From the IMG/VR virus record IMGVR_UViG_3300022665_000963, positions 1 through 56,327 of that record: a DNA stretch of 56,327 bases. The stretch is one strand, 5' to 3'. The notes under the pieces were generated by a model. It was not told where the DNA came from and made no database searches. It was given only the letters and a program-made list of their open reading frames with translations. Source of the DNA: a virus. The position numbers and the translations under genes were made by a program. Positions 31,657-39,142 of this stretch are shown here, in pieces (position 1 is the first letter of the stretch; every line of letters starts with the position of its first letter).

Positions 31657-31856
31657 TGGCTGATCGTAACCGTATCACACAGATCGGTGTCGAGACTATA
31701 TCCCAAGGTAAACTCGCCCGTATCACACAGGTCGGTGTCGAGACTATATCTCAAGGTAAACTCGCCCGTATCACACAGGTCGGTGTCGAGATTATAACAA
31801 ATGAAATAGTAACTCCCACTGGGGGTGTGCAGCCTATAATTATAATCTCAACCTGA
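31656..31856 (+). CDS. Small repeat-containing tail-region protein, 66 aa
   Basis: Almost the whole protein is a tandem repeat of RITQVGVETISQGKLA: two full 16-residue units plus a partial third. The DNA is a 48-bp direct repeat, nearly identical between copies. Short 'RITQ..VEV' repeats are common in small virion-associated phage proteins next to tail fibre genes. It overlaps the previous and following genes by one base each. Confidence 0.6.
   Translation: MADRNRITQIGVETISQGKLARITQVGVETISQGKLARITQVGVEIITNEIVTPTGGVQPIIIIST
31671..31804 (+). repeat. 48-bp tandem repeat, ~2.7 copies
   Basis: Units begin at 31671, 31719 and 31767 with CGTATCACACAG. The first and second differ at only two positions (A/G, C/T), and the third diverges after GTCGAG. 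In-frame units of 16 codons can expand or shrink without frame loss. Confidence 0.85.
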
Positions 31857-32122
31857 TGAATATAAAAATGACCGAAAATGAAAAAGAAAATAAGATCCCA
31901 TGGTGGTTTCGTAGGAAGGCAGTTAAAATAGCTGCATATTCCGCAATTATACTCGTGGCGTACGTGGTCATAACCGCTGTATTTGTCCCGGGGGCGGCGG
32001 AATCCCTCGAGAGAGTATCGGGCATTATTCTAGCCTATATAGCGGCCTGCAAGGGCTTACTGGCTTGGTACATGTACAGCAAGAAAGATTCATCACCAGA
32101 TAAGGAAAGCAATAATGACTAA
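31856..32122 (+). CDS. Two-pass membrane protein, holin candidate
   Basis: 88 residues with two hydrophobic helices: ~23-44 (KIAAYSAIILVAYVVITAVF) and ~54-75 (VSGIILAYIAACKGLLAWYM). The C-terminus is short and charged (SKKDSSPDKESNND). Location immediately before the endolysin gene makes it the best holin candidate in the window. A second ATG at 31868 is possible; neither has a strong binding site. Confidence 0.6.
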   Translation: MNIKMTENEKENKIPWWFRRKAVKIAAYSAIILVAYVVITAVFVPGAAESLERVSGIILAYIAACKGLLAWYMYSKKDSSPDKESNND

Positions 32123-32600
32123 AGGCAAGTATAAACTGGGTAAACGTAGCTGTGAAAACCTCGAGGGAGTACATCCACTCGTGGTCAAGGTGGTCAAGCG
32201 TGCCATAGAGATAACTGAACAGGATTTCACTGTATTCGACGGCCTCCGTAGCATGACGCGACAGAGAAAACTCGTCGCGGATAAGAAGTCCAGGACCATG
32301 AAGTCGAAACATCTCAAGCAACCTGATGGTCATGGCCACGCTGTCGACCTTGTACCCTTCATAGATGGTAAACTTAAATGGGACTGGAACGCCATCTACA
32401 TCATAACGAAGGCCATGCGTCAGGCAGCCACGGAACTGGGAGTAAATATACGCTGGGGTGGATGCTGGCAGGTGATCACCGGCACGTCGCTGGACCCCAA
32501 GGACCTGGCCAAGCAGTACGTGGCCAAGCGCAAGCGCCAGGGCCGGAAGTTCTTCACGGACGGTCCCCACTTTGAATTAAGGATGAAGATAAAGACCTAG
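32115..32600 (+). CDS. Endolysin, L-alanyl-D-glutamate peptidase (M15, T5-like)
   Basis: 161 residues. Zinc-site motif: SKH (His66), then DGHGHAVDLVP with His75 and Asp78, and the C-terminal GPHFEL His near residue 153. The N-terminal VFDGLRSMTRQRKLV is also typical of the phage VanY-like family. It cleaves the stem peptide bond in Gram-negative peptidoglycan. It overlaps the holin-like gene by 8 nt and precedes the spanins. Confidence 0.9.
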   Translation: MTKGKYKLGKRSCENLEGVHPLVVKVVKRAIEITEQDFTVFDGLRSMTRQRKLVADKKSRTMKSKHLKQPDGHGHAVDLVPFIDGKLKWDWNAIYIITKAMRQAATELGVNIRWGGCWQVITGTSLDPKDLAKQYVAKRKRQGRKFFTDGPHFELRMKIKT

Positions 32601-32608
32601 GGAGTATT

Positions 32609-32641
32609 AAGGTGGTAAACCTTCGAAGGTATTATCGCCTT
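32609..32641 (+). other. Stable hairpin between endolysin and spanin genes
   Basis: AAGGTGGTAA...TTATCGCCTT pair over about 10 bp (two wobbles), then ACC/GGT around a TTCGA loop. There is no T-tract, so it may stabilise the endolysin mRNA or weakly attenuate. A further weak inverted repeat (GTAGT...ACTAC) follows near 32651-32671. Confidence 0.4.
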
Positions 32642-32689
32642 AAATATATCGGTAGTATAAATTCATAAACTACTATACGGGTTAATACA

Positions 32690-33175
32690 ATGTTTGGACT
32701 ATCTGGGATAAAGTTAGGATTATTGGGCCTAGGAGCCCTGGCAGTGATACTGACCATCGGCCTGGCCTTCAACCACTATACTGGCCTGATCGACACGGTG
32801 ACGGCCCTCGAGAAGAACAACACGACTCTGACCACTGCGGTGGAACTGCAGAAGACGGACCTCGAGGAGCATAGTGAGGCCATAGATGAGTGGGAGACTT
32901 CCCAGGATACCCTAGTTGACAGGATGGATGAGCTTCGGCAGATTTCAATCAAAGCTTCTAAAGAAAGGAGACGGCTCAATGGCATATTCTCGCGCCATGA
33001 CTTTACCCACCTCGCAAGAACCAAGCCGGGTCTTATTGAGCGGCGTATTAATACTGGCACTGCTGCTGCTCTCCGCATGCTCGAGTGTTCCTCAGGAGCT
33101 GTTAATAAAGACTGCCCCGTCAGAAATCAAGAGGCCAGACAAACGTCCGAACCTGCCCAATCCCCAACCAATTGA
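32690..33175 (+). CDS. Rz: Inner-membrane spanin (Rz-like)
   Basis: 161 residues; N-terminal anchor ~9-28 (LGLLGLGALAVILTIGLAFN), then a periplasmic coiled coil (LEKNNTTLTTAVELQKTDLE onward). The C-terminus contains conserved-looking cysteines (LECSSGAVNKDC). Together with the embedded lipoprotein it bridges the periplasm and fuses inner and outer membranes in the last lysis step. The presence of a spanin pair implies a Gram-negative host. Confidence 0.85.
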   Translation: MFGLSGIKLGLLGLGALAVILTIGLAFNHYTGLIDTVTALEKNNTTLTTAVELQKTDLEEHSEAIDEWETSQDTLVDRMDELRQISIKASKERRRLNGIFSRHDFTHLARTKPGLIERRINTGTAAALRMLECSSGAVNKDCPVRNQEARQTSEPAQSPTN

Positions 33176-33398
33176 ACAGCTACAATTTAAGTGGAAGGTC
33201 CTCACCCCCGATAGATTACCTGAGGGTAATAACTGGGTATTCTTTGGCATAACGCCAAAACAGTATGAGGGCATGTCCCTAAATACTTTAGAAATAGATA
33301 GGTTCATGAAGGAAGCCCTGTGGCTCTTCAGGTATTACCGGGGGGAATTACCAGCGAATACGACGCCCCCCTCCCCCGCTAAAGAAGAGGTGAAGTAG
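32979..33398 (+). CDS. Rz1: Outer-membrane lipoprotein spanin (Rz1-like)
   Basis: Start ATG 32979 with AAGGAGA inside the Rz gene; it overlaps Rz for about 197 nt in another frame. Signal peptide with lipobox LLLLSAC, lipidated Cys34. The mature part is proline-rich (RPDKRPNLPNPQPIE) and longer than lambda Rz1, with a C-terminal extension of about 75 residues. It anchors in the outer membrane and binds the Rz C-terminus. Confidence 0.9.
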   Translation: MAYSRAMTLPTSQEPSRVLLSGVLILALLLLSACSSVPQELLIKTAPSEIKRPDKRPNLPNPQPIEQLQFKWKVLTPDRLPEGNNWVFFGITPKQYEGMSLNTLEIDRFMKEALWLFRYYRGELPANTTPPSPAKEEVK

Positions 33399-33401
33399 CC
33401 C

Positions 33402-33713
33402 ATGGATAATGAGACACAAGCCCTGATGAAGCAGATGGCCAAGGCCACCGCCGATGAAGCCGTCAAGCAGATCCTCCTCACTATCGGGATAGACCAGGCC
33501 CATCCAATCGAAGCCCAGAAGGACATGGCCGCCCTGCGTGAGCTACGCCTGTTGATCGACGACGACGAGTTCAGGAAGGACATGCTCCACCTGAGACGCT
33601 GGCGTAAGACGATGGACGGTGTGGAAAATAAGGGAATAATGGCCGCAATAGGTATGACCTGCATCGGGGGGATAGCACTGATGCTGTACGCTTTCAAGAT
33701 AAAGTTATTCTAG
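33402..33713 (+). CDS. Small membrane protein (DUF6127-like), 103 aa
   Basis: Starts just after the spanin gene. Helical N-terminus (EAVKQILLTIGIDQAHPIEA), a conserved-looking DMAALRELRLLIDDDEF and a single C-terminal transmembrane segment ~79-98 (GIMAAIGMTCIGGIALMLYA) ending KIKLF. Such proteins are common beside phage lysis genes and may be holin- or antiholin-like. The function is not established. Confidence 0.65.
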   Translation: MDNETQALMKQMAKATADEAVKQILLTIGIDQAHPIEAQKDMAALRELRLLIDDDEFRKDMLHLRRWRKTMDGVENKGIMAAIGMTCIGGIALMLYAFKIKLF

Positions 33714-33729
33714 TAATAAGGAATTATTC

Positions 33730-34809
33730 ATGGCAAGACCCCAGATCCCCGAAGAGGAGCTCATGCTGGCTGCACAGGCCTACTACGACCACGGTGGAAA
33801 TAAGGCCGAGGCCGCCCGTGCCCTGGGGTTAAAATCACAGACATACCTCGACCGCTTGACCATGGCACAGCAGCGCCTGGGCATAAAGATAGGTAAAGTC
33901 GTCGATGGTAAGGTGGAGAGGACCGAGAGCCTCCAGTATAAGTTACCGATCAAGAGCCACATAAAACGCTACATCCTTACTTCCATACAGAACAACACCC
34001 ACCTGCATCCTGGTTTTAATAACCTACTGGCATACCTTGACTGGCTCGATGGTTTGGACGACGCCAGCTGCGAGTTACTGATCGGCACCTACTCCTACCA
34101 GCTGAATGCCTACGGGGCCAAAGCTGTGAAAAGAGGTACCTATAAAAATACCTCTTTTGAAAATGTATGGTATGCCCCTGAGGCGGAGCGGTATATATCC
34201 GATAAGAGTATCGAACTCGCCCCGGGTCTGGTCTGGTGTGGCGAACAAAATATCCTACCGACCACTAAATATCCCCTGACCTCTTTCGAAGACTACAACG
34301 GACGTAAATCCAACATCGTACCGCACTCCAAGATATCCATGGAGAGTGTAGCCTCGATGGCTAACGAGGCGACCAAGTTCAACTACTCGACCGGCACGAT
34401 TACCCAGAGGAACTACATCCAGAAGCGTGCGGGCATCCTGGCGGAACAGAAGCACCACTATGGGGCTCTGCTCGTCGAGGTGGACTGTGAGGGTAACTGG
34501 TGGGTGCGTCAGCTACATATAGACCGGGAGGACGGCATAATGGACGTCGGGCCTAAGGGTTCCGGTGGGGTATACATCCAGTCCGGTCAGGTACACAACG
34601 AGAGGGTGACCGAGAGCATATACTGGGGAGATGCCCACGCAGCTGAGCTGGAATTGTGGGTACGCGAGCTGGGGTGGGGTAACGGTGGGATGCTCGACAC
34701 CCTGCGACCCCCGTACCAACTCATGGGCGACGTGCTGTCCATGCGCACCCGGGGCCACCACGAGATGCGAGACTTCCAGAGGAGACCGTTAAGGAGGAAG
34801 TCCAACTGA
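33730..34809 (+). CDS. T5 A1-like protein, N-terminal part (split gene)
   Basis: The first ~50 residues hold a helix-turn-helix (GGNKAEAARALGLKSQTYLD). The remainder leads into a calcineurin-like metallophosphoesterase domain: ESIYWGDAHAAELE gives the GD metal site. The frame then stops at 34809 (...DFQRRPLRRKSN), while the missing NHD and GHxH motifs continue in the -1 frame (34743 onward). In T5, A1 acts in the second step of DNA transfer and host DNA breakdown; that role is inferred only from similarity of layout. Confidence 0.6.
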   Translation: MARPQIPEEELMLAAQAYYDHGGNKAEAARALGLKSQTYLDRLTMAQQRLGIKIGKVVDGKVERTESLQYKLPIKSHIKRYILTSIQNNTHLHPGFNNLLAYLDWLDGLDDASCELLIGTYSYQLNAYGAKAVKRGTYKNTSFENVWYAPEAERYISDKSIELAPGLVWCGEQNILPTTKYPLTSFEDYNGRKSNIVPHSKISMESVASMANEATKFNYSTGTITQRNYIQKRAGILAEQKHHYGALLVEVDCEGNWWVRQLHIDREDGIMDVGPKGSGGVYIQSGQVHNERVTESIYWGDAHAAELELWVRELGWGNGGMLDTLRPPYQLMGDVLSMRTRGHHEMRDFQRRPLRRKSN

Positions 34810-34853
34810 CCGCGGACTTCGTCAGCGAGGCCGACCGCAAATGGTGCGAGACG

Positions 34854-35345
34854 GTGATCATAGCATCCAACCATGACAGGCACCTGGAGAGGTGGCTGAA
34901 CGAGGCAGACTTCCGACAGGATCCGGTCAATGCCAAGTATTTCATGGAACTCCAGTGGCAGATGCTCGACGCCATAGACCGGGGCGACAAGGACTTCAAT
35001 ATACTGGAGTGGTCCCTCTTAAAAACAGGGGTATCGACCGAAGTGCGATTCCTTGGCCTTGATGAGAGTTTCGTCATAAAGGGAGTAGAGAGCGGTCTAC
35101 ACGGGGATCTAGGACCCAACGGATCGAGAGGATCGACACGCGCTCTGACCAAACTTGGCCGACCGATAAACAAAGGCCACGATCATACTGCTGCCATAAG
35201 GGACCAAGTATATTCCTCGGGTGCCTGCTCCTTGAGCTTCCCCTATATGAAAGGTCCGAATTCACATTCCGTCAGTCACATAACGACCTATAAGAACGGA
35301 AAACGGGCCCTAATAACGATGTGGTCGGATAAGTGGAGAGCTTAG
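34854..35345 (+). pseudogene. T5 A1-like protein, C-terminal part in a shifted frame
   Basis: Continues the metallophosphoesterase domain: IIASNHDRHLERWLNEADFR (NHD motif), SGLHGDLGPNGSRG, and RPINKGHDHTAAI (GHxH motif). The open frame extends upstream to at least 34743 without a stop and reads ETVKEEVQLTADFVSEADRK before the first GTG at 34854, so the natural product must enter from the upstream frame. There is no good binding site for separate translation, although AAGGAGG lies at 34791-34797. No canonical slippery heptamer is visible at the junction; a frameshift mutation or sequencing error is likely. Confidence 0.6.
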
Positions 35346-35421
35346 GCCAATAATGTTCTTGGTTGTTTAGTACGTAATCCATATGCACAGTCTTAAATCT
35401 CGATATACGAAGTAGAAATAT

Positions 35422-35456
35422 AGCCTCAACATCTTCGATGACGTTGAGGCTTTGCA
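35422..35456. terminator. Hairpin between convergent operons
   Basis: AGCCTCAAC (35422-35430) pairs with GTTGAGGCT (35443-35451). It lies between the plus-strand A1-like gene and the minus-strand reductase gene and probably stops both. T-tracts on either side are weak. Confidence 0.6.
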
Positions 35457-35497
35457 CTACCTAGAAATAAGCTACCGAGTACTTTTCGTCTGAGATT

Positions 35498-37252
35498 CTA
35501 ACTGCATTCTTGACGACCGGTTGCAGGGTCTATGGAGCATGCAGAGGCCGATTCAGTAGCTTCTGTTCCCTCGTGCTCCGACTTCCCGGCGTTCAGTATG
35601 CCAGCACGTTTGCCATCCTCGTTGAAAGTCGTGCAGCCCTTACATCCCCTCTCCCAGGCCTGGATGTATATATTTTTGAACTCTTCCCAGGGCATGTTGC
35701 CGTTCACATTGCAGGTCTTGGATACGGCGCTGTCCACAAGGACTGATGCCGCGGCGAGCACGTCGATATGCTCCTGAGCGGTAACCTCGTTAGCCAGGCG
35801 GCCCTTCACCTTGAACTCTCGGTACCCGTAGTCAGAGACTTCCACGGTGACCTGTCCGTCAGGCATTATCACCGAACGCTGGTCCTCGTATTTGTGTACT
35901 GGTTCTATTCCACTGGAGACGTAATCCGCGCAGAATGATATGGTGCCCGTGGGCGCTATGGATGTGAGGTGGCTGTTACGTAGGCCCCTCTCATAGATGG
36001 CCTCACGGACGTGCTCGGGCAGGGTCTTAGCGTGTTCACCTGCCAGGAACAGGTCACGGTCATACTTCGGGAAGGAGCCCTTCTCCTGGGCGAGGACCGT
36101 GCTTGTGAGGTATGCCCCGTCCCTCAGTTCTTCCAGGATCTGTAGTTCAAAATCCATGAACTCGGGACTCGCGTAAGGGAAGCCGAGTGCCTCGGCCGCG
36201 TTCGCTAGGCCCGTGATGCCGAGGCCCATGCGCCGCTTGGCCACCGCGTCCATCTTCTGCTGGGGTAGGGGGTACCGGGCGCGGTCGATCACGTTATCCA
36301 TGGCCCGTACCACTGGAGGGATATCATGCTCTAACATATCCCAGTCGAAGTAGTAGTCCGTGTTGGAGGCCTGGGGATTAACAGTACGACGCTTGATGTA
36401 CTTAACCAGGTTGAAGGAGCCCAGGAGACAGGCCCCGAAAGGTGGGAGGGGTTGTTCACCACAGGGATTGGTGGCGGCAATTGTCTCACAGTACCAGAGG
36501 TTGTTGTACCTGTTAATCGTGTCGATGAAGAGTACCCCGGGTTCACCCCAGTCCCAGGTTGATCGCATGACCATTTCCCACAGGGCCACCGGGTCCACCT
36601 CGCGGTAGGTCTCGCCGTTCCATTTGAGCGGGAAGGGCTTTTTCTGGGCGAGACACTCCATGAATTTATCCGTGACGGCGATTGACAGGTTGAATCCCTC
36701 CAGGACGTTGGTATTCTGTTTCGCGAGGATAAAGGCCTCGATATCGGGATGGTCGATCCGCATGATGCCCATCTGGGCCCCCCGACGGTTGCCCGCGGAA
36801 GACGTAGCCTTGCATATGGCATCGAATATGGGTAGGAAGGCCATGGGTCCATCGGTCCTGGCCATGACGCCCCTGATTATGTCTCCGTTGGGACGCAGGG
36901 TCGAGAAGTCATACCCTATGCCTCCGCCCATCCGCATGGTCTGGGCCGCCTCGGCCGCGCGCTGCATTATGGAGCCTTCCCCCGCCACGAAGCTGTCCTC
37001 TATGGTTCCACTGACAAAGCAGTTGTAGGGGGTCACGGTCTTCGGAGAGCCCATCGCAGCCTGTATACGGCCCCCGAACATGAACCGCATATCCAGAAGA
37101 ATCGGTCTTAACTGTCGGAAGTGCTCCTCATTGTCCTCGAGGGCCGCAGCCGATCGGTTGATGCTCTCCCGGAAACTTTCGTTGGGTAACCTGTACTTGT
37201 CCCGATGAAGGATATTGCTGAAAAGTAGTTTGGGCCCGTACGAACGATCCAT
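35498..37252 (-). CDS. nrdJ: Ribonucleotide reductase, class II (adenosylcobalamin-dependent)
   Basis: 584 residues. Active site NPCGEQPLPPFGACLLGSFN (Asn262, Cys264, Glu266), redox Cys78 in YNCFVSG paired with Cys274, MRMGGGIGYDFSTLRPNGD near residue 107, and PTGTISFCADYVSSGIEPV, all typical of the NrdJ group. A C-terminal CKGC and SAC...QEC pair may serve re-reduction. It makes dNTPs from NTPs and needs vitamin B12, so it works with or without oxygen. It starts the minus-strand metabolism block, with the repeat element at 37361-37386 upstream. Confidence 0.9.
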   Translation of the reverse strand: MDRSYGPKLLFSNILHRDKYRLPNESFRESINRSAAALEDNEEHFRQLRPILLDMRFMFGGRIQAAMGSPKTVTPYNCFVSGTIEDSFVAGEGSIMQRAAEAAQTMRMGGGIGYDFSTLRPNGDIIRGVMARTDGPMAFLPIFDAICKATSSAGNRRGAQMGIMRIDHPDIEAFILAKQNTNVLEGFNLSIAVTDKFMECLAQKKPFPLKWNGETYREVDPVALWEMVMRSTWDWGEPGVLFIDTINRYNNLWYCETIAATNPCGEQPLPPFGACLLGSFNLVKYIKRRTVNPQASNTDYYFDWDMLEHDIPPVVRAMDNVIDRARYPLPQQKMDAVAKRRMGLGITGLANAAEALGFPYASPEFMDFELQILEELRDGAYLTSTVLAQEKGSFPKYDRDLFLAGEHAKTLPEHVREAIYERGLRNSHLTSIAPTGTISFCADYVSSGIEPVHKYEDQRSVIMPDGQVTVEVSDYGYREFKVKGRLANEVTAQEHIDVLAAASVLVDSAVSKTCNVNGNMPWEEFKNIYIQAWERGCKGCTTFNEDGKRAGILNAGKSEHEGTEATESASACSIDPATGRQECS

Positions 37253-37360
37253 GGGGTATCTCCTTGTGTATACAGATACTTATACATAAAGTATCCGTAT
37301 AGCATACATATGTGAAGTTATCACTGGTCTAGCGATAAGTGAAAAAATTATTTGTAAAAA

Positions 37361-37386
37361 GCTATCCTTTATATTGTCATACTGAC
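37361..37386 (-). promoter_or_regulatory. Upstream element resembling the 50.9-kb repeats
   Basis: The minus strand reads GTCAGTATGACAATATAAAG followed by GATAG; the repeats at 50872-50902 and 50964-50994 contain GACAGTATGA(T/C)A and end ATAG. All three lie upstream of minus-strand ORFs. TATGAC/TATAAA could act as a -10, but no -35 is evident. Confidence 0.4.
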
Positions 37387-37430
37387 ATCGAGGAGGACCG
37401 TCACACTGCTTATCGTGCCGTACTGACGGT

Positions 37431-37604
37431 CTATCTCCATCTTACTAGGATATAGAGAAGGATAAAAGGCCAGCCTACCTGTACCAAAATGTATGCCAGT
37501 CTTCCGAAGGGCTTATTTTTTCTACGAGCAGAGTGAGCCGACACCTCGGCCATGACCTGGCCAATGAGTAAATATACGATTACTATCAGGCATATTTTTG
37601 GCAC
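37431..37604 (-). CDS. Small two-pass membrane protein, 57 aa
   Basis: The GTG at 37604 is preferred: GGAGA lies about nine bases upstream and the product begins MPKICLIVIVYLLIGQVMAE. Helix 1 is residues ~3-19, helix 2 ~33-53 (LAYILVQVGWPFILLYILV), with a basic loop SARRKNKPFG between. Hairpin membrane proteins of this kind are common in phage early regions; function unknown. Confidence 0.6.
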   Translation of the reverse strand: MPKICLIVIVYLLIGQVMAEVSAHSARRKNKPFGRLAYILVQVGWPFILLYILVRWR

Positions 37605-37639
37605 GATACTTGATCTCCATAGTGGGAATACTCTTTTCA

Positions 37640-37668
37640 GGTGTAACATCATTCCGAAATGTTACACC
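37640..37668. repeat. 10-bp inverted repeat GGTGTAACAT...ATGTTACACC
   Basis: Perfect 10-bp arms at 37640-37649 and 37659-37668 with a 9-bp spacer, located between two minus-strand genes. There is no T-run on either strand, so a dimeric-repressor operator is as likely as a terminator. Confidence 0.6.
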
Positions 37669-37694
37669 AGCAAGTATGATTACGGGACCGTCTC

Positions 37695-38249
37695 TTAGAC
37701 TTTGGCTTTGGCCTTGGCCCGGGGGCGACGTTGAGGAAGACGCAGATTCTCATAGCCGAACTCTTCGACCCGTATTTTCACTGAGTACCAACGAAGACAG
37801 GCAACCGTGGTCTTGCAGGATGAGAATTCAGCCTTGATGCGACGTATGATCTCATCGTAGGCAATGCCGACAGACCGGGCATGTTCATGCTTCTCATCTA
37901 TGACATTATCGGCACCCAATTTTTCGTCACGATCTTCGAAGAAGTCGACCAGACAGAGTAGCTCGATTGCCGCTGCCCTGATCGTACGCGTGGCAGGTTT
38001 TCCAGTCGCTTCAGTCTTGATTTCGCCGGCCGGTTTTGTCACGGTGGTCTTCTGTGGCACCTTGGCCTTGGCCTTCGTCAAAACCGTTTTTGGAGCCTTT
38101 TTAACTACCTGTCTACTGAGCGCCTCTATGCGATTGATCAAGAGGTCTTTGTTTTGTTTCCACTGTTTTAGGGGATGAGCTGGGTTGAGGCCGTTGTGTA
38201 TGCCGACCAGCTCCTTACTCGTCTTACCCTTGAGGTCTTTGGTAGTCAT
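37695..38249 (-). CDS. Basic protein with a C-terminal KAEF..KT..A..WY motif, 184 aa
   Basis: N-terminal half has a Lys/Ala/Thr-rich linker (PKTVLTKAKAKVPQKTTVTK), usual for DNA-associated proteins. The C-terminal third reads YDEIIRRIKAEFSSCKTTVA followed by CLRWYSVKIR, closely like the 42970-43230 protein. The end is again basic (RRPRAKAKAKV). Probably a DNA-binding early protein. It has its own strong promoter at 38301-38329. Family not named. Confidence 0.65.
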   Translation of the reverse strand: MTTKDLKGKTSKELVGIHNGLNPAHPLKQWKQNKDLLINRIEALSRQVVKKAPKTVLTKAKAKVPQKTTVTKPAGEIKTEATGKPATRTIRAAAIELLCLVDFFEDRDEKLGADNVIDEKHEHARSVGIAYDEIIRRIKAEFSSCKTTVACLRWYSVKIRVEEFGYENLRLPQRRPRAKAKAKV

Positions 38250-38300
38250 CTCACTGTCTCCTATAATGGCGGGCGATTAATGTCCCGCGTTCATAAGCCC

Positions 38301-38329
38301 ATTATAGATCAATCGAGGGGACTTGTAAA
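38301..38329 (-). promoter_or_regulatory. Strong sigma70-type promoter
   Basis: Minus strand: TTTACA (38329-38324), 17-bp spacer, TATAAT (38306-38301), about 52 bp upstream of the ATG at 38249. Same hexamers and spacer as 5837-5865. Confidence 0.75.
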
Positions 38330-38351
38330 CATAAAAGTGGGATTTTTATTT

Positions 38352-38807
38352 TTACTGGAGAAAATTGTCGTATTTTGAAGCTGCGATAATTATATCAGTC
38401 GCCGTGGCCTTTGGGTCTACGGCGGCATAATTTTTTAAGGCATCCTCAGTCATTCCACGCTTGAGAGCGCCCTGAAAATCCGCTGGTATAAGGTAGCGCC
38501 CCGCGGAGGCTCCCTGCCCGACTTGGATCAGTACGAAGGCCCTGCCACCAGCTTCTATCCGTCTGTTGAGCCAGGGCAGCTGGGCTGGTTCAAACCGGAG
38601 CTTTATCTTGGTCCGTGGGTTACTGGGCCGGGCCTCGCATTTCAACTCTATCCAGAACTGTATTCCCTTCAAGCAGCCCTCGACGTCTGCCATACCCATC
38701 ATCACGCTATTTTCGATACGATTCAGGTGAAGGTCCTTCTTGAATATGCGCTTGGTCTTGTTTAACCACCCCCACAATCGAGCTTCTCTGACTTTACCGT
38801 TAGCCAT
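38352..38807 (-). CDS. PD-(D/E)XK nuclease-like protein
   Basis: 151 residues. Pattern RIENSVMMGMADVEGCLKG, then FWIELKCEA, gives an Asp/Glu...E-x-K active site as in VRR-NUC and resolvase-like phage nucleases; the next strand (FVLIQVGQGASAGRYLI) fits the fold. It may process recombination or replication intermediates. It overlaps the following upstream gene by 8 nt. Confidence 0.65.
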   Translation of the reverse strand: MANGKVREARLWGWLNKTKRIFKKDLHLNRIENSVMMGMADVEGCLKGIQFWIELKCEARPSNPRTKIKLRFEPAQLPWLNRRIEAGGRAFVLIQVGQGASAGRYLIPADFQGALKRGMTEDALKNYAAVDPKATATDIIIAASKYDNFLQ

Positions 38808-39096
38808 TGTTAGTGTTTATTTCCTCTTGAAATAGGGTTGCTAAGGCACGACCTCGACCCCGGAATAGGGCTTCGAGTTCACCCTGGGCTGCTTCATAGG
38901 TCGAGATTACCATGTCATCGGTCTTCTCGTAGGCCTTGTCGTGCCCACAGAACATGTTGATAACCAGTAGTTGGGCTGTGCTGATCTTACACTTTCCCAG
39001 CATAATACCGTTCTCGTGAACCGTATTCTCGATCCAGTTTTTCTTGAACTTTTCGAGCCCTGGTCCCTGGGCGATTCCTTTTATCTCAAATTTCAT
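38800..39096 (-). CDS. Unknown protein, 98 aa
   Basis: ATG 39096 with GGAGAAG upstream. No recognised domain; moderately charged, with LLVINMFCGHDKAYEKTDDM and a C-terminal helix (EGELEAL-like) ending FQEEINTNNG. It lies between dCMP deaminase and the nuclease gene, so it may belong to DNA metabolism. Confidence 0.6.
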   Translation of the reverse strand: MKFEIKGIAQGPGLEKFKKNWIENTVHENGIMLGKCKISTAQLLVINMFCGHDKAYEKTDDMVISTYEAAQGELEALFRGRGRALATLFQEEINTNNG

Positions 39097-39142
39097 GTCT
39101 TCTTCTCCAATTTAAAGTGTTCAACATATAAACAGTTAGAGG

